Program-made: the position numbers and the translations under genes
NCBI GenBank assembly: GCA_965199055.1
Contig: CBDAQR010000003.1
Coordinates: 682,001-746,000, forward strand
Direction of reading: 5' to 3'
Length of the DNA stretch: 64,000 nt
From: CBDAQR01 sp965199055
GTDB taxonomy: Bacteria; Pseudomonadota; Gammaproteobacteria; Pseudomonadales; Halieaceae
Part shown: positions 34,795 to 45,162 of the stretch, piece after piece
How positions within the stretch are numbered: position 1 is the stretch's first letter
Layout of the letters: every line of letters starts with the position of its first letter
Notes under the pieces: model-generated
Told to the model about the DNA's origin: nothing
The model's input: the letters and a program-made list of their open reading frames with translations, nothing else
Databases searched by the model: none

Positions 34795-36159
34795 GTGACA
34801 AAGCCCTTGGCGAAAAAGCTCTACATCCAGACCCACGGCTGCCAGATGAACGAGTACGACTCGGCGCGCATGCGTGACCTTCTGGAAGATAGCCACGACA
34901 TGATCCCCGCGGAGACCCCCGAGGAGGCCGATGTATTGCTGCTAAATACCTGTTCTATAAGGGAAAAAGCGCAAGAAAAGGTATTTCATCAGCTGGGTCG
35001 ATGGAAGCATCTGAAAGAGAAAAACCCGGAGCTGATCATCGGTGTGGGCGGCTGTGTCGCCAGCCAGGAAGGCGAGGAAATCGGCAAGCGCGCACCCTAC
35101 GTCGACCTGGTGTTCGGCCCGCAAACGCTGCACCGCCTGCCCGACATGATGGTGGAGAAAGCCCAGTCTGACGGCACCATCGTGGTGGACGTGAGCTTCC
35201 CGGAGATCGAGAAGTTCGATCGCCTGCCGGAACCGAAGAAAGAAGGCCCCAGCGCGTTCGTGTCCATCATGGAAGGTTGCAGCAACTACTGCACGTTTTG
35301 TGTGGTGCCCTATACCCGCGGTGAAGAGGTCAGCCGACCCCTGGATGACGTGATTGCCGAGATCGCCGGACTCGCTGCCCAAGGTGTGCGCGAAGTGAAT
35401 CTGCTCGGGCAGAATGTGAATGCATACCGCGGTGACAATCACCTCGGCGAGACCGTGGATTTTGCCGAGCTGCTGCACTTCGTCGCGAAGATTCCCGGCA
35501 TTGAGCGCATTCGCTACACCACCTCACACCCGGTGGAGTTCTCCGACGCGCTCATCGACGCCTACGCGGAGATTCCGCAACTGGTCGATCACCTGCACTT
35601 ACCCGTGCAGAGCGGGTCCGACAGAATCCTCATGGCCATGAAGCGCGGCCACACCGCCCTGGAGTACAAGTCAAAGATTCGCCGGCTGCGAACGATTCGC
35701 CCCAACATTAGCATCTCCTCGGATTTCATCGTGGGCTTTCCCGGCGAGACCGAGGCCGATTTCGCCGCCACCATGAAGCTGATTGAGGACATCGGCTACG
35801 ATGTCTCCTTTAGTTTCGTATACAGCGCACGCCCTGGCACACCCGCCTCCGACCTGGCCGACGACACGCCGGAAGACGTCAAGAAGCAGCGGCTGAAAAT
35901 ACTGCAAACGCGTATTAATCAGCAGGCCATGGATATCAGCCGCAAGATGGTGGGCAACACCAAGCGCGTGCTAGTCACGGGTGTATCGAAGAAAGATCCT
36001 GGGCAACTGCAGGGCCGCACCGAGAACAACCGGGTGGTCAATTTCGCGTGCACGGATCACAGCTTGATTGGCGACTTCACGGACGTGCTCATCCAGGAAG
36101 CTTTGCCCAACTCCCTACGGGGTGTTTTGAGCGCCGCCACTGCGGTTGACTGCGCCTGA
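34795..36159 (+). CDS. miaB: tRNA-2-methylthio-N6-dimethylallyladenosine synthase
   Basis: Radical-SAM methylthiotransferase acting on i6A37 of tRNA. The auxiliary-cluster cysteines lie in THGCQMNEYD, LLNTCSIREK and GVGGCVASQ; the radical-SAM triad is CSNYCTFC; a TRAM domain ends the protein (around GQLQGRTENNRVVNF). GTG 34795 gives an N-terminus matching E. coli MiaB; TTG 34774 would add seven residues. First gene of a conserved block with phoH-like, ybeY, corC and lnt. Confidence 0.95.
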   Translation: MTKPLAKKLYIQTHGCQMNEYDSARMRDLLEDSHDMIPAETPEEADVLLLNTCSIREKAQEKVFHQLGRWKHLKEKNPELIIGVGGCVASQEGEEIGKRAPYVDLVFGPQTLHRLPDMMVEKAQSDGTIVVDVSFPEIEKFDRLPEPKKEGPSAFVSIMEGCSNYCTFCVVPYTRGEEVSRPLDDVIAEIAGLAAQGVREVNLLGQNVNAYRGDNHLGETVDFAELLHFVAKIPGIERIRYTTSHPVEFSDALIDAYAEIPQLVDHLHLPVQSGSDRILMAMKRGHTALEYKSKIRRLRTIRPNISISSDFIVGFPGETEADFAATMKLIEDIGYDVSFSFVYSARPGTPASDLADDTPEDVKKQRLKILQTRINQQAMDISRKMVGNTKRVLVTGVSKKDPGQLQGRTENNRVVNFACTDHSLIGDFTDVLIQEALPNSLRGVLSAATAVDCA

Positions 36160-36213
36160 ATCCCCGTTATCCTTGAACCTATATAAACCGCCGCTTCGCG
36201 GCCTACGACGAAT

Positions 36214-37233
36214 TTGAACAGCGACCAATCCCCTAACCAGCACACACTGGTGCTGGAACCTAACGACGCCCGTCACCTCGCCATTCTCTGCGGCCAGTTT
36301 GACCAACACCTGAAACAGATCGAACAGCGTCTGGGTGTGTCTGTGGCCGCTCGCGGCAACCAGTTCACCATTCTGGGCGAGGCGGATCGAGTCGCCAGTG
36401 CTAGCGCGCTGTTAAGCGACTTGTACGCCGATATTTGCCGTGGCGTAGGCCTGAGCCCTGAGACACTGCATTTGCAGCTGCAACAGGCGGGACTGGAAAC
36501 CCTGGTGGAACAGGCGGAAGGTGACGAGACGCAGGTCGAGAACCTCACCGTCATTCGCACCAAGCGCGCCTCGATCAAACCTAGGGGTAAGAACCAGCAG
36601 GCCTATGTGCGCACCATCGGGCGCTGCGACGTCAATTTCGGTATTGGGCCGGCCGGCACCGGCAAGACCTACCTGGCGGTGGCCTGCGCAGTAGAAGCCT
36701 TACTGGCGGACAAGGTGCGTCGTATTTTGCTGGTACGCCCCGCCGTTGAAGCCGGCGAGAAATTGGGATTTTTGCCCGGCGACCTGAGCCAGAAGATTGA
36801 CCCCTATCTGCGTCCTCTCTACGACGCGCTGTACGAGATGCTCGGTTTCGAGACGGTCAACAAATACATCGAGCGCAATATTATCGAGGTGGCGCCGCTT
36901 GCGTTCATGCGCGGTCGCACGCTGAACAATGCCTTTATCATCCTCGATGAAGCTCAGAACACCACCCGCGAGCAGATGAAGATGTTCCTGACCCGCATTG
37001 GCTTCGGCTCCACGGCGGTGATCACGGGTGATGCCACCCAGATCGACCTGCCGCGCGGCGCCCACTCTGGACTCACCCACGTAATGAAGGTGCTCGACGG
37101 CGTCGACGGGCTGGGCTTTACCTATTTCCAGGCCCGCGATGTGGTGCGCCACCCGCTGGTACAACGAATCGTCGAAGCCTATGACGACTATGATGCGAAC
37201 CAGACAACCAGCATCGACAGTTCGCGCCAGTGA
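36214..37233 (+). CDS. ybeZ: PhoH-like ATPase (YbeZ)
   Basis: A 339-residue P-loop protein: an N-terminal KH-like part (about 1-110) and a PhoH ATPase with Walker A GPAGTGKTYLA and Walker B AFIILDEAQNTTREQMK. It is thought to work with YbeY in RNA metabolism. The start is TTG 36214 with no clear ribosome binding site. It overlaps ybeY by 4 bases. Confidence 0.92.
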   Translation: MNSDQSPNQHTLVLEPNDARHLAILCGQFDQHLKQIEQRLGVSVAARGNQFTILGEADRVASASALLSDLYADICRGVGLSPETLHLQLQQAGLETLVEQAEGDETQVENLTVIRTKRASIKPRGKNQQAYVRTIGRCDVNFGIGPAGTGKTYLAVACAVEALLADKVRRILLVRPAVEAGEKLGFLPGDLSQKIDPYLRPLYDALYEMLGFETVNKYIERNIIEVAPLAFMRGRTLNNAFIILDEAQNTTREQMKMFLTRIGFGSTAVITGDATQIDLPRGAHSGLTHVMKVLDGVDGLGFTYFQARDVVRHPLVQRIVEAYDDYDANQTTSIDSSRQ

Positions 37234-37724
37234 ACCTGCAAGTCGACATACAGACCGCCTGCGCCGAGCCGGTCCCCGACGAGGATGACATATGCAGCTG
37301 GATTGCTGCTGCCCTGTCAAACCATCGCAAAGACGCCGAAGTGAGCCTGCGCTTTGTCAGTGAGGCCGAAATGGCCGACCTCAACCAGCGCTATCGCGAC
37401 AAATCCGGATCCACCAATGTCCTGTCCTTTCCCGCCGACTTACCCGCTGGCGTGGAGCTTCCACTGCTGGGAGATATCGTCGCCTGCCCGGCTGTTGTGG
37501 AGCGTGAAGCCAGGGCGCAGGACAAAACACTAAAAGCACACTGGGCTCACATGATGGTGCACGGCAGCCTGCACCTATTGGGCTACGATCATATCGAATC
37601 GGCCGAGGCCGACATCATGGAATCAATGGAGACAGACATACTCCAATCCCTGGGCTATTCTGACCCTTATACGGCAGCCGAATCTGAAACGAAAAGTGCA
37701 GCGCCGATGGAGAGCGTGAGCTAA
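37230..37724 (+). CDS. ybeY: Endoribonuclease YbeY (16S rRNA maturation)
   Basis: A 164-residue zinc endoribonuclease involved in 16S rRNA 3'-end processing and ribosome quality control. The metal site is HGSLHLLGYDH, with the conserved STNVLSFP upstream. It begins at GTG 37230 inside the ybeZ stop and ends directly against corC. Confidence 0.95.
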   Translation: MNLQVDIQTACAEPVPDEDDICSWIAAALSNHRKDAEVSLRFVSEAEMADLNQRYRDKSGSTNVLSFPADLPAGVELPLLGDIVACPAVVEREARAQDKTLKAHWAHMMVHGSLHLLGYDHIESAEADIMESMETDILQSLGYSDPYTAAESETKSAAPMESVS

Positions 37725-38570
37725 ATGAGCGAAGACCGATCGACAAACGATTCGGGAGATAAATCCTGGATCGAGAAGATTACTACTGCCTTTTCCTCCG
37801 AACCGAAAACCAAGGAGGAACTGAACGAGGTCCTTGATCTCGCGCGGGACAACGAGGTTATCGACGACGATGCCCAAAGCATCATCGAGGGTGCCCTGCA
37901 GGTCGCCGATATGCAGGCGCGCGACATCATGGTGCCGCGCTCGCAGATGCAAGTGATCAAGGCGGATGCCTCGCTGGAAGACATTCTTCCCCAAATTATC
38001 GAGTCGGCCCACTCCCGTTACCCGGTGATTGGGGAAAACCCAGACGACATTCTGGGCATCCTGCTGGTGAAAGACCTACTGCCGCAAATTCTTAACGCCG
38101 ATAACGAGAACTTCAGCATTGCCAGCTTGCTGCGTCCGTGCAATGTCGTTCCCGAAAGCAAACGCCTCAACGTTTTACTGCGCGAATTCCGCCAGAATCG
38201 CAATCACATGGCCATCGTCATCGACGAGTACGGCGGCGTTGCCGGCCTGGTTACCATTGAAGATGTCCTGGAAGAGATTGTCGGCGAGATTGAAGACGAG
38301 ACCGATCTGGAAACGGATGCCTTCATTCGTAGCATGGGTGGCAACGACTACCTGGTAAACGCCCTCACACCCATCGATGAGTTTAATGATGAGTTTGAGG
38401 CCGACTTCAGTGACGACGAGTTCGATACCATCGGCGGACTGATCATGCAGCATTTCGGCTATTTGCCGGGACGCAACGAAACTGCCACCCTCGAGGGCTT
38501 CGAATTCAAGGTGATCAACGCCGACCAGCGCAAGATTCACAGCTTGCGCGTTCGCGCCGTGGAAAGCTGA
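37725..38570 (+). CDS. corC: CorC/YbeX-type CBS-domain protein
   Basis: A 281-residue cytoplasmic protein with two CBS domains (about 65-185; MVPRSQMQVIKADASLEDIL and MAIVIDEYGGVAGLVTIEDV) and a C-terminal CorC/HlyC domain (about 200-280, FDTIGGLIMQHFGYLPGRNE). It has been linked to Mg/Co efflux and, with YbeZ and YbeY, to ribosome function. It abuts ybeY and lies 4 bases before lnt. Confidence 0.93.
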   Translation: MSEDRSTNDSGDKSWIEKITTAFSSEPKTKEELNEVLDLARDNEVIDDDAQSIIEGALQVADMQARDIMVPRSQMQVIKADASLEDILPQIIESAHSRYPVIGENPDDILGILLVKDLLPQILNADNENFSIASLLRPCNVVPESKRLNVLLREFRQNRNHMAIVIDEYGGVAGLVTIEDVLEEIVGEIEDETDLETDAFIRSMGGNDYLVNALTPIDEFNDEFEADFSDDEFDTIGGLIMQHFGYLPGRNETATLEGFEFKVINADQRKIHSLRVRAVES

Positions 38571-38574
38571 CACG

Positions 38575-40095
38575 GTGCACTGGAGACGAAACCTGGGACC
38601 CAATCTGCTGGCCTTGTTTGCCGGCAGCCTGATTACTCTCTCGCTGTCTCCCTACGATATTTGGCCCGCAGCCATTCTCAGCTGCTGTATTTATCTCGGC
38701 TTGCTGCGCGATTGCACGGTACGCACCGCTGCCTGGCGCGGTTGGCTGTATGGGCTGGGCATGTTTGGCACCGGCGCATCGTGGGTCTATGTGAGCATTC
38801 ACGACCACGGCAATGCCTCTGTGTTTTTGGCCGGTTTTCTTACGCTCTTGTTTTGCGCGGGCCTGGCGTTACTGCACGCCCTGTTCGCCTGGACCTATGC
38901 GCGCCTATTGCGAGACCTAATGGCCGGCATGCTGCTCGGTTTCCCCGCACTGTGGGTGTTGTTTGAATGGCTGCGGAGCTGGCTGCTGACCGGCTTTCCC
39001 TGGCTCTATATCGGCTACGCCACGCTGGATACCTGGGGCGCAGGCTGGGCCCCGGTCATCGGCATATTTGGCACCTCCCTGCTGGTGGCATTCAGTGCCG
39101 CCTGTTTGTATCTGGCGTATATGCGTCGCAGCGTGCAAGCCTGCCTGGTGTACGCCACCATGGTTGCCAGTCTTTGGCTGATAGGCTGGCAACTACAGCA
39201 AGCCAAGTGGGTCGCCCCCGCGAGTGCCACACCATTAACGGTAGGCATCGTGCAGGCCAATATTCCGCAGGAACTGAAGTGGCTGCGAGAGTACTACCAA
39301 CCCACGCTAGAGCTATACCAGGCCATGACCGACCCGCTCATGGGCAAGGACCTCGTACTGTGGCCGGAGTCGGCCATACCCAATTACTTTCAACGCGCGC
39401 AAGACTTTCTGGGGCCGGTGGCCGATGAGGCTGCAGAGACAGGTTCTGCGGTAGTTCTCGGCATTCCCTGGCGACCCGATGGCAGTCGGGCTTATTTCAA
39501 CAGCATAGTCGCGCTCGGCGAGGGTTCCGGTGTCTATCACAAACAGCGGCTGGTACCCTTCGGCGAGTACGTGCCGCTGGAATCCTGGTTGCGCGGTCTC
39601 ATCGAATTTTTCGACCTGCCAATGTCGGGGTTCTCCTCTGGAGGAAAAAACCAGGCGCCGCTGATCGCCCACGACTTTCGCCTGTCACCCTTCATTTGCT
39701 ATGAAATCGTTTATCCGGACCTGGTGCGCGACTATGCGCGCCAGGCCGACCTGATGTTAACCATCAGCAACGACAGCTGGTTCGGCAGCTCCATCGGCCC
39801 GCTGCAACACCTGCAAATGGCGCGAATGCGTGCGCTGGAGAATGGGCGCTATCTGGTGCGCGGCACCAACAATGGGGTGTCGGCCATTATCGATGAGCAG
39901 GGTCGCGTCGTGGACCAAACGCCCCAGTTTCAACGCACGGCGCTGGAAGGTGAGGCCCAGGTCATGCTGGGAGCAACGCCCTTCTCTCGCATCGGCTCAA
40001 CGCCGGTCATCGTCTTGTGCTTTGTGATGCTGGGGCTGGTGCTGGGTGCAGGCAGCATGGGCCTGCACCTGCAGCACGACGAGAAGCGCGTCTAA
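38575..40095 (+). CDS. lnt: Apolipoprotein N-acyltransferase
   Basis: Inner-membrane enzyme adding the third acyl chain to lipoproteins. About 200 residues of membrane helices precede a nitrilase domain with the catalytic Glu in VLWPESAIPNYF, Lys in YHKQRLVPFGEYVP and Cys in PFICYEIVYPDL. GTG 38575 is used. 506 residues is normal. The stop overlaps that of the convergent TonB-receptor gene. Confidence 0.95.
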   Translation: MHWRRNLGPNLLALFAGSLITLSLSPYDIWPAAILSCCIYLGLLRDCTVRTAAWRGWLYGLGMFGTGASWVYVSIHDHGNASVFLAGFLTLLFCAGLALLHALFAWTYARLLRDLMAGMLLGFPALWVLFEWLRSWLLTGFPWLYIGYATLDTWGAGWAPVIGIFGTSLLVAFSAACLYLAYMRRSVQACLVYATMVASLWLIGWQLQQAKWVAPASATPLTVGIVQANIPQELKWLREYYQPTLELYQAMTDPLMGKDLVLWPESAIPNYFQRAQDFLGPVADEAAETGSAVVLGIPWRPDGSRAYFNSIVALGEGSGVYHKQRLVPFGEYVPLESWLRGLIEFFDLPMSGFSSGGKNQAPLIAHDFRLSPFICYEIVYPDLVRDYARQADLMLTISNDSWFGSSIGPLQHLQMARMRALENGRYLVRGTNNGVSAIIDEQGRVVDQTPQFQRTALEGEAQVMLGATPFSRIGSTPVIVLCFVMLGLVLGAGSMGLHLQHDEKRV

Positions 40096-42488
40096 AACCG
40101 ATAGGTGGCCTGAACGCCGTAGGTGCGTTCGATACCATTGACCAGGGTCACGGTACCCTGCGAACTCCACTGCAGATTGCCGGTCGCCCAGTAATCTTCA
40201 TCAGCACAGTTGTCACAGTACAGCGATACTTCCAGGTCGAGATCGCTCACAGAACGCCAGGTGAGGCGCGCGTTCCAGAGTGTGTAATCGTCCAGCACCG
40301 ACAACGGCGTTTGGTCGGCATTGCCCTACAGACCGATGTAGATGTCGTCCTGGTAGCTGCCCATTATCCGCGCAGAAATTTCGCCCGCATCGAGATACCA
40401 GGTGTACTGGCCCACCCAGGAGAAACTGGTCTCCGGCATGTAGGCGAAATCTTCATCAGAACGATCAATAGGTACGAATAGACCGCTGTCCGGATCGCGG
40501 ATGATGTCATCGAACTCATCGTATTCTGCGTCGATATAGCTCGCGGTGAAGTGGAAGAACCAGTTCTCATTAGGGACAAAGCTGAGTTCCGCTTCCACGC
40601 CGCTCATGGTCGCCTCGCCCGCATTAGCGATCAGTGCCGCCGTATTCAACTCGTTGATCTGGCGCGTCACGGTGATCTGCATGTCATCATATTCCATGTA
40701 GTACACCGCCGCGTTAAACCGCACCCGGTTCTGCCAACCATCCAGCTTCACGCCAATCTCGTAGTTGGTCACATCTTCCGGGTCGAAGGCCGCAAACTCA
40801 TCGCCGAAGGCGGTAAAGCCGCCGGCCTTAAAACCCTCGCTCCAGGTGCCGTACATCATGAAGGAATCAAGCCCGGTGCTGTCGAGGAAGTCATCGCTGC
40901 CGACATAGCTAAGGCTGACTGATGGTGTGAAATCATCCCAGGTTTCGTCAGCCTGGCGGGTGGGAACGGTGGGGTCTGGCTCCAGATTGTGAATGGTGCC
41001 CTGCAGGGCATCGAACTCAGCGCGACTCACCACGCCCGGGCTGACCTCGGTGGTCAGGTAGTTGCGCTGCATGGCTTCCTTATCTTCCTCGCCATAGCGG
41101 CCGCCCGTGGTCAGACTCCAGTAGTCGTTGAAGTGCCAGGTGGTTTGCGCAAAGACCGCCCAGGTCTCGTTATCAAAGTCGTTGAGGCCAGACACGCGAA
41201 AGCCAGCCACTTCCGGGGGAAGCACGAGCACGCTGTCGCCTATGGGTTGCCCCAGAAATCCCGCGTCCGACAGCATATTGCCGCTGGCATTGTTGTCGAT
41301 GTCTTCGTCGGAGTAGAACGCGCCCACGGTGTAATCCAAGCGATCATCGAAGGCGATGCCATTAATCTGGAATTCCTGTGAGAAGAAATCCCGCTCCTCA
41401 TCGGCGTCGATGCCATTGGCCCGCATCTGATCGGTCACCAACTTCAGATTGGTAATGCCGTAGAGCGCGGTGGCATCCTGGTCGCGGTAGTTGGCGATGT
41501 TTTCCTGAGCCAGGTAACCGGTAATGCTCTTCAGGCTGAAGCTCTCGAACTCCCAATCCACGGTAAGGCCCAGCATGGTGGATTCCATCTCCCAGGGCAC
41601 ACCAGTGCGGTCCATTTCGACCTTTTCGTCATCTGCCAGCGCGAAACTGTCGTCACAGGCTTCCGGGTAGGTGCGCAGATCACCGGGGGCAATGAGGCCC
41701 TGCAGCGGCGTACCCAGCCGTGCCACCTGGCAGGTTTGCGGCGCGGCATTCTCATCCTGCTCGCTGTAGAAAGCCAGCAGGTCCGCAGTAATATCGTCGT
41801 TGACCAGCCAGCGCAGTTGCGCCGCATAGGCGATCTTATCCTCGTCGCCGTAATCGAACTGACCACCGACATCGTCCATATAGCCGTCGCGCTCGCGGCT
41901 GTCGACGGTAAAGCGGGCAAAAAGATTATCGGTGACCGGCACATTCAGGTTGCCAGCCACGTTGAAACGATCGAGGTTACCGACATCGGTAGATACCTCA
42001 CCGGCTAACTCATCGTGAGGCTTTACGGAGGTCACCAACAGCGCACCACCTGCGGTGTTCTTGCCAAACAGAGTGCCCTGGGGTCCGCGCAGCACCTGAA
42101 TGCTCTCGGTGGAAATCACATCCAGCAACTGGCTGTCGGAGCGCGGAATGAAAATACCGTCGACATAGACACCCACGGCCGGGTCAGTGGAAACGTTCTT
42201 GCCACCGCGGGAACCGACACCACGGATCGAGAACGCCGCGTATTTGTCGCCGTTGCGCGTGGAAAGGCCCGGCACTACGCGAGTCAGGTCGCCCAGATCG
42301 CGAATATTACCCGCCTGCAAGTCTTCGGCACTCATCGCGGTAACCGCCACAGGCGTCTCCTGCAGCGATTCCTCTCGCTTACGCGCCGTAACCACTACCT
42401 CTTCCAGCAGGCCCGCCTGGGCCAACACTGCCAGCGGCTGCGCCGCCAGAGTGGCCGCCGCCACCCATTTAACAGGATTTGTTTTCAT
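40092..42488 (-). pseudogene. TonB-dependent outer-membrane receptor, interrupted by an in-frame stop
   Basis: A receptor of about 798 codons with signal peptide (MKTNPVKWVAAATLAAQPLA), TonB box (EEVVVTARKREE), plug (LRGPQGTLFGKNTAGGALLV) and barrel ending in the typical ATYRF. A TAG at 40326-40328 stops it after 720 residues, 77 codons before the natural end; CAG to TAG would explain it. The remaining frame (LSVLDDYTLWNARLTWRS on to YRF) is intact. Losing the last strands and terminal Phe should block assembly. A Fur-like box lies 27 bases upstream, so it is probably an iron or siderophore receptor. Recent mutation or sequence error cannot be told apart. Confidence 0.88.
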
Positions 42489-42514
42489 TGTGATTCCCCG
42501 CGTATGCTGTTTTA

Positions 42515-42533
42515 TTCAATGATGATCATTATT
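42515..42533. promoter_or_regulatory. Fur-like box between TonB receptor and amidohydrolase
   Basis: The 19 bases match the consensus GATAATGATAATCATTATC at 14 positions and contain the perfect palindrome AATGAT-G-ATCATT. It lies 27 bases upstream of the receptor start and 24 bases upstream of the divergent amidohydrolase, so it could control both. Confidence 0.65.
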
Positions 42534-42556
42534 TCACCACTACTAACGGGCGGGGA

Positions 42557-44008
42557 ATGATTAATTCGGCCACATTAAAATGGTTTGGCCTGATCGTTTT
42601 GGCCATATGCTGCGTCAACATTGTCCTGGCGGCATGGGTTCTCAGCCCGCCACCGGCGCTGCAAGGGGAGGCTGCCAGTACGACGCTGCGCCAGGTGGTG
42701 CTGGTGGTGCCCGGGCAATCTCGCAGTGACACCGTCGACCTTCATATCGAAAACGGGCGCATCAGCCGCATCACGCCTAACCCCGGACAGCCCGTGCGAG
42801 GCTATGTGTACCCCGGACTCAGCAATGTTCACATGCACACGTCGCCGCTCGGATTACCGGGCGAAGACGAGCTGTTCGCGTTTCTGCACCTGTACCATGG
42901 CGTCACCAGCGCCCGTCTCGCGGCCGGCGGAGAGTCCATGGTTGTCGGGGTTACCAATGGAGACTATCCCGGACCGGTTCTGCGCAGCTGCGGCCCCTTT
43001 CTCGACGGGGAGCCAGCCCAATGGCCCAGTTCGGAAATCATTCTCTCTCCCGAGGACGCCAAGCGCGTTGTCGACGCGCTCGCTGGAGAGGGGGCCAAAT
43101 GCGTCAAAGTCTATAACGAGCTGACCAAATCAGCTTTGAACGCTATTTACGAGCGGGCTCATAGCCACGGCATTGAGGTGATCGGTCACGTGCCCTGGCG
43201 CATCGATCTGCTTGACGCCAACATCGACGATTATCAGCACGTACTGGGCTGGGTGGAACAGGACGACGCTGACGGCAATATTGAGCAGGTGGCTCGCCTG
43301 TTGCGATTGGATTCCCTCCGCGAAAAGCGGGTCGAAGACCTCACAGCGCATCTGCTGGCGACACAGCGCAGCGTCACGCCGACGCTGATCACCCTGCAGC
43401 GCAAGTATTCACTGGGAGAGCATGAAAAATTGACCGCAGAGCCGAGTGCCCTACTACTACCTGCCTGGTACCGGGAACGCTGGTATCACGGCAAGAAGGG
43501 TCTTGTGTCTTCGCGACTGTTTGGCGAACAAGAACACGCCCAGTTTCGTGCGCTGTTTCCTAAAGTGGCCGCCGCCGCCAAGCAACTCTTCGACGCCGGC
43601 GTGGAGATTCGCACCGGCACCGATGCGCCGGCAGAATTCATCGTCCCGGGCGCCGGGCTCTGGGAAGAATTGCAATTAATGGTGAGAGGCGGCTTTACAC
43701 CCGAAGAGGCCTTACAGGCTTCCATGATCAATTCCGCCAGAGTCGTCCTGGGCGACAGCTATGCGCCGCTGCAGTTGGATTCCCCGGCCCATCTGCTGGT
43801 CTTCACACAAGATCCGAGCCAGCAACTCAGCCATCTGGCGAGCCTGCAAACAGTGGTCACCCCCACCGCCCTATATTCGCGAGACAGCCTGGATGCGCAG
43901 TTAAGCCGCTATCAGAACTGGTTTAATGCGCCCCTGTATCGTGGCCTCACCAATGCCATCATCGGTTCTGGCCTGGGTCTGGTGAACTGGCTGTCGGAAC
44001 AACGCTAG
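42557..44008 (+). CDS. Membrane-anchored amidohydrolase
   Basis: A 483-residue protein with an uncleaved-looking N-terminal hydrophobic helix (WFGLIVLAICCVNIVLAAWV) and an imidazolonepropionase-like amidohydrolase domain. Metal-site motifs: YPGLSNVHMHTSPLG (HxH), VIGHVPWRID, and RTGTDAPAEFIVPG with the catalytic Asp. It probably acts in the periplasm. The substrate is unknown. The divergent TonB receptor and Fur-like box suggest it may process an imported compound. Confidence 0.78.
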   Translation: MINSATLKWFGLIVLAICCVNIVLAAWVLSPPPALQGEAASTTLRQVVLVVPGQSRSDTVDLHIENGRISRITPNPGQPVRGYVYPGLSNVHMHTSPLGLPGEDELFAFLHLYHGVTSARLAAGGESMVVGVTNGDYPGPVLRSCGPFLDGEPAQWPSSEIILSPEDAKRVVDALAGEGAKCVKVYNELTKSALNAIYERAHSHGIEVIGHVPWRIDLLDANIDDYQHVLGWVEQDDADGNIEQVARLLRLDSLREKRVEDLTAHLLATQRSVTPTLITLQRKYSLGEHEKLTAEPSALLLPAWYRERWYHGKKGLVSSRLFGEQEHAQFRALFPKVAAAAKQLFDAGVEIRTGTDAPAEFIVPGAGLWEELQLMVRGGFTPEEALQASMINSARVVLGDSYAPLQLDSPAHLLVFTQDPSQQLSHLASLQTVVTPTALYSRDSLDAQLSRYQNWFNAPLYRGLTNAIIGSGLGLVNWLSEQR

Positions 44009-45162
44009 CCGCGATCGAGAAAGCGCAGAATTCGTTTCAAACCCTCTTCCAGTTGATCGTGAGAGCGGGCAAAGCAGAGACGAATATTTTGCTCATTGCC
44101 CTGACCGAAGGTGTATCCGGGCGCCACCCCCACACTCTCTTCATCAAGCAGCGACTGCGCAAACTGCATGCTGTCTTCAATACCCTCGATGCGCGGAAAG
44201 GCGTAGAACGCCCCCTCTGGCTCAGACAGACTTACCCGCGGGTGCGGCGCCAGCATCTGCTTCACCAATTCTCTGCCGCGGGCGTAGTGATCGCGCAGCT
44301 CGTGCACCAGTGATTCGCCCTCGAGCAACGCCGCGATGGCAGCGCGCTGGGTAAAAACCGCAGCCCCGGTATTGAAGTTTTCCGACATGATTTGCCACTG
44401 GGTTCTCAGTTGTTTTGGGGTCACCACCCAACCCAGGCGCCAGCCTGTCATCGCCCAGGATTTCGACAGCCCATAGACAACCACCACAGGATCGTCTTCC
44501 TCGGCAATTTCGAGAAATGACGGCACGTAGTCTTCGCTATAGGTCATGCGGTGGTAGACCTCATCGGCGACCAGCAGAATCTGCCGCTCTCGGCAGAAGT
44601 CGAGCAACTGCTGCTGATCCTCGCGCCGCATCACCCAGCCGGTGGGATTGCAGGGCGAGTTCACGAAGATACAGCGTGTATTGGCTTGAACCGCCGCAAT
44701 AATTTCTTCCCCCGTCAGCTCCCAGCCACGCGCAGTCTGCCGCTGCCGAACAATGCCAAAATCTGCCCCGGTAATGCGCATGGCGTACTCGATATTGGGC
44801 CAGTGCGGGCTTGCCGCCAGCGCATGATCGCCGTGATTCAGCGCCATCTGCGCGGCGATGGTTACGCACAGCATCGAGGCGCCGGGGACACAGAGTCGAT
44901 CCGGGTGGATGTCGATGCCATAGAGGCGCTGTAGATAGGTTTGAATCGCCTCACGCAGCGGCTGCGTGCCACGCGTGAAGTCATAAAAGGTTTCGCCCTC
45001 ATCCAGCGCCGTCTTGGCCGCCTCACGAATAAAATCCGGCGTGACCCTGTCGCCCTCGCCGAACCAGAGCGGAATGACAGAGGGGTCCCCCAGCCGTGAC
45101 ACGGCAATACGCGCAATGCCACTTTGCGGCAGTGACAGAATATCGTCGCGAATAAAACTCAC
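44005..45162 (-). CDS. Class I/II PLP-dependent aminotransferase
   Basis: A 385-residue fold-type I aminotransferase: SPCNPTGWVM, the PLP Asp/Tyr region LLVADEVYHRMTY, the Schiff-base Lys in VYGLSKSWAMTGWRLGW and the substrate Arg in NIRLCFARSHDQ. It resembles aspartate/aromatic aminotransferases. It starts at GTG 45162 overlapping the stop of the PhyH dioxygenase gene, so the two are coupled and may act on the same amino-acid-derived compound. Confidence 0.85.
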   Translation of the reverse strand: MSFIRDDILSLPQSGIARIAVSRLGDPSVIPLWFGEGDRVTPDFIREAAKTALDEGETFYDFTRGTQPLREAIQTYLQRLYGIDIHPDRLCVPGASMLCVTIAAQMALNHGDHALAASPHWPNIEYAMRITGADFGIVRQRQTARGWELTGEEIIAAVQANTRCIFVNSPCNPTGWVMRREDQQQLLDFCRERQILLVADEVYHRMTYSEDYVPSFLEIAEEDDPVVVVYGLSKSWAMTGWRLGWVVTPKQLRTQWQIMSENFNTGAAVFTQRAAIAALLEGESLVHELRDHYARGRELVKQMLAPHPRVSLSEPEGAFYAFPRIEGIEDSMQFAQSLLDEESVGVAPGYTFGQGNEQNIRLCFARSHDQLEEGLKRILRFLDRG

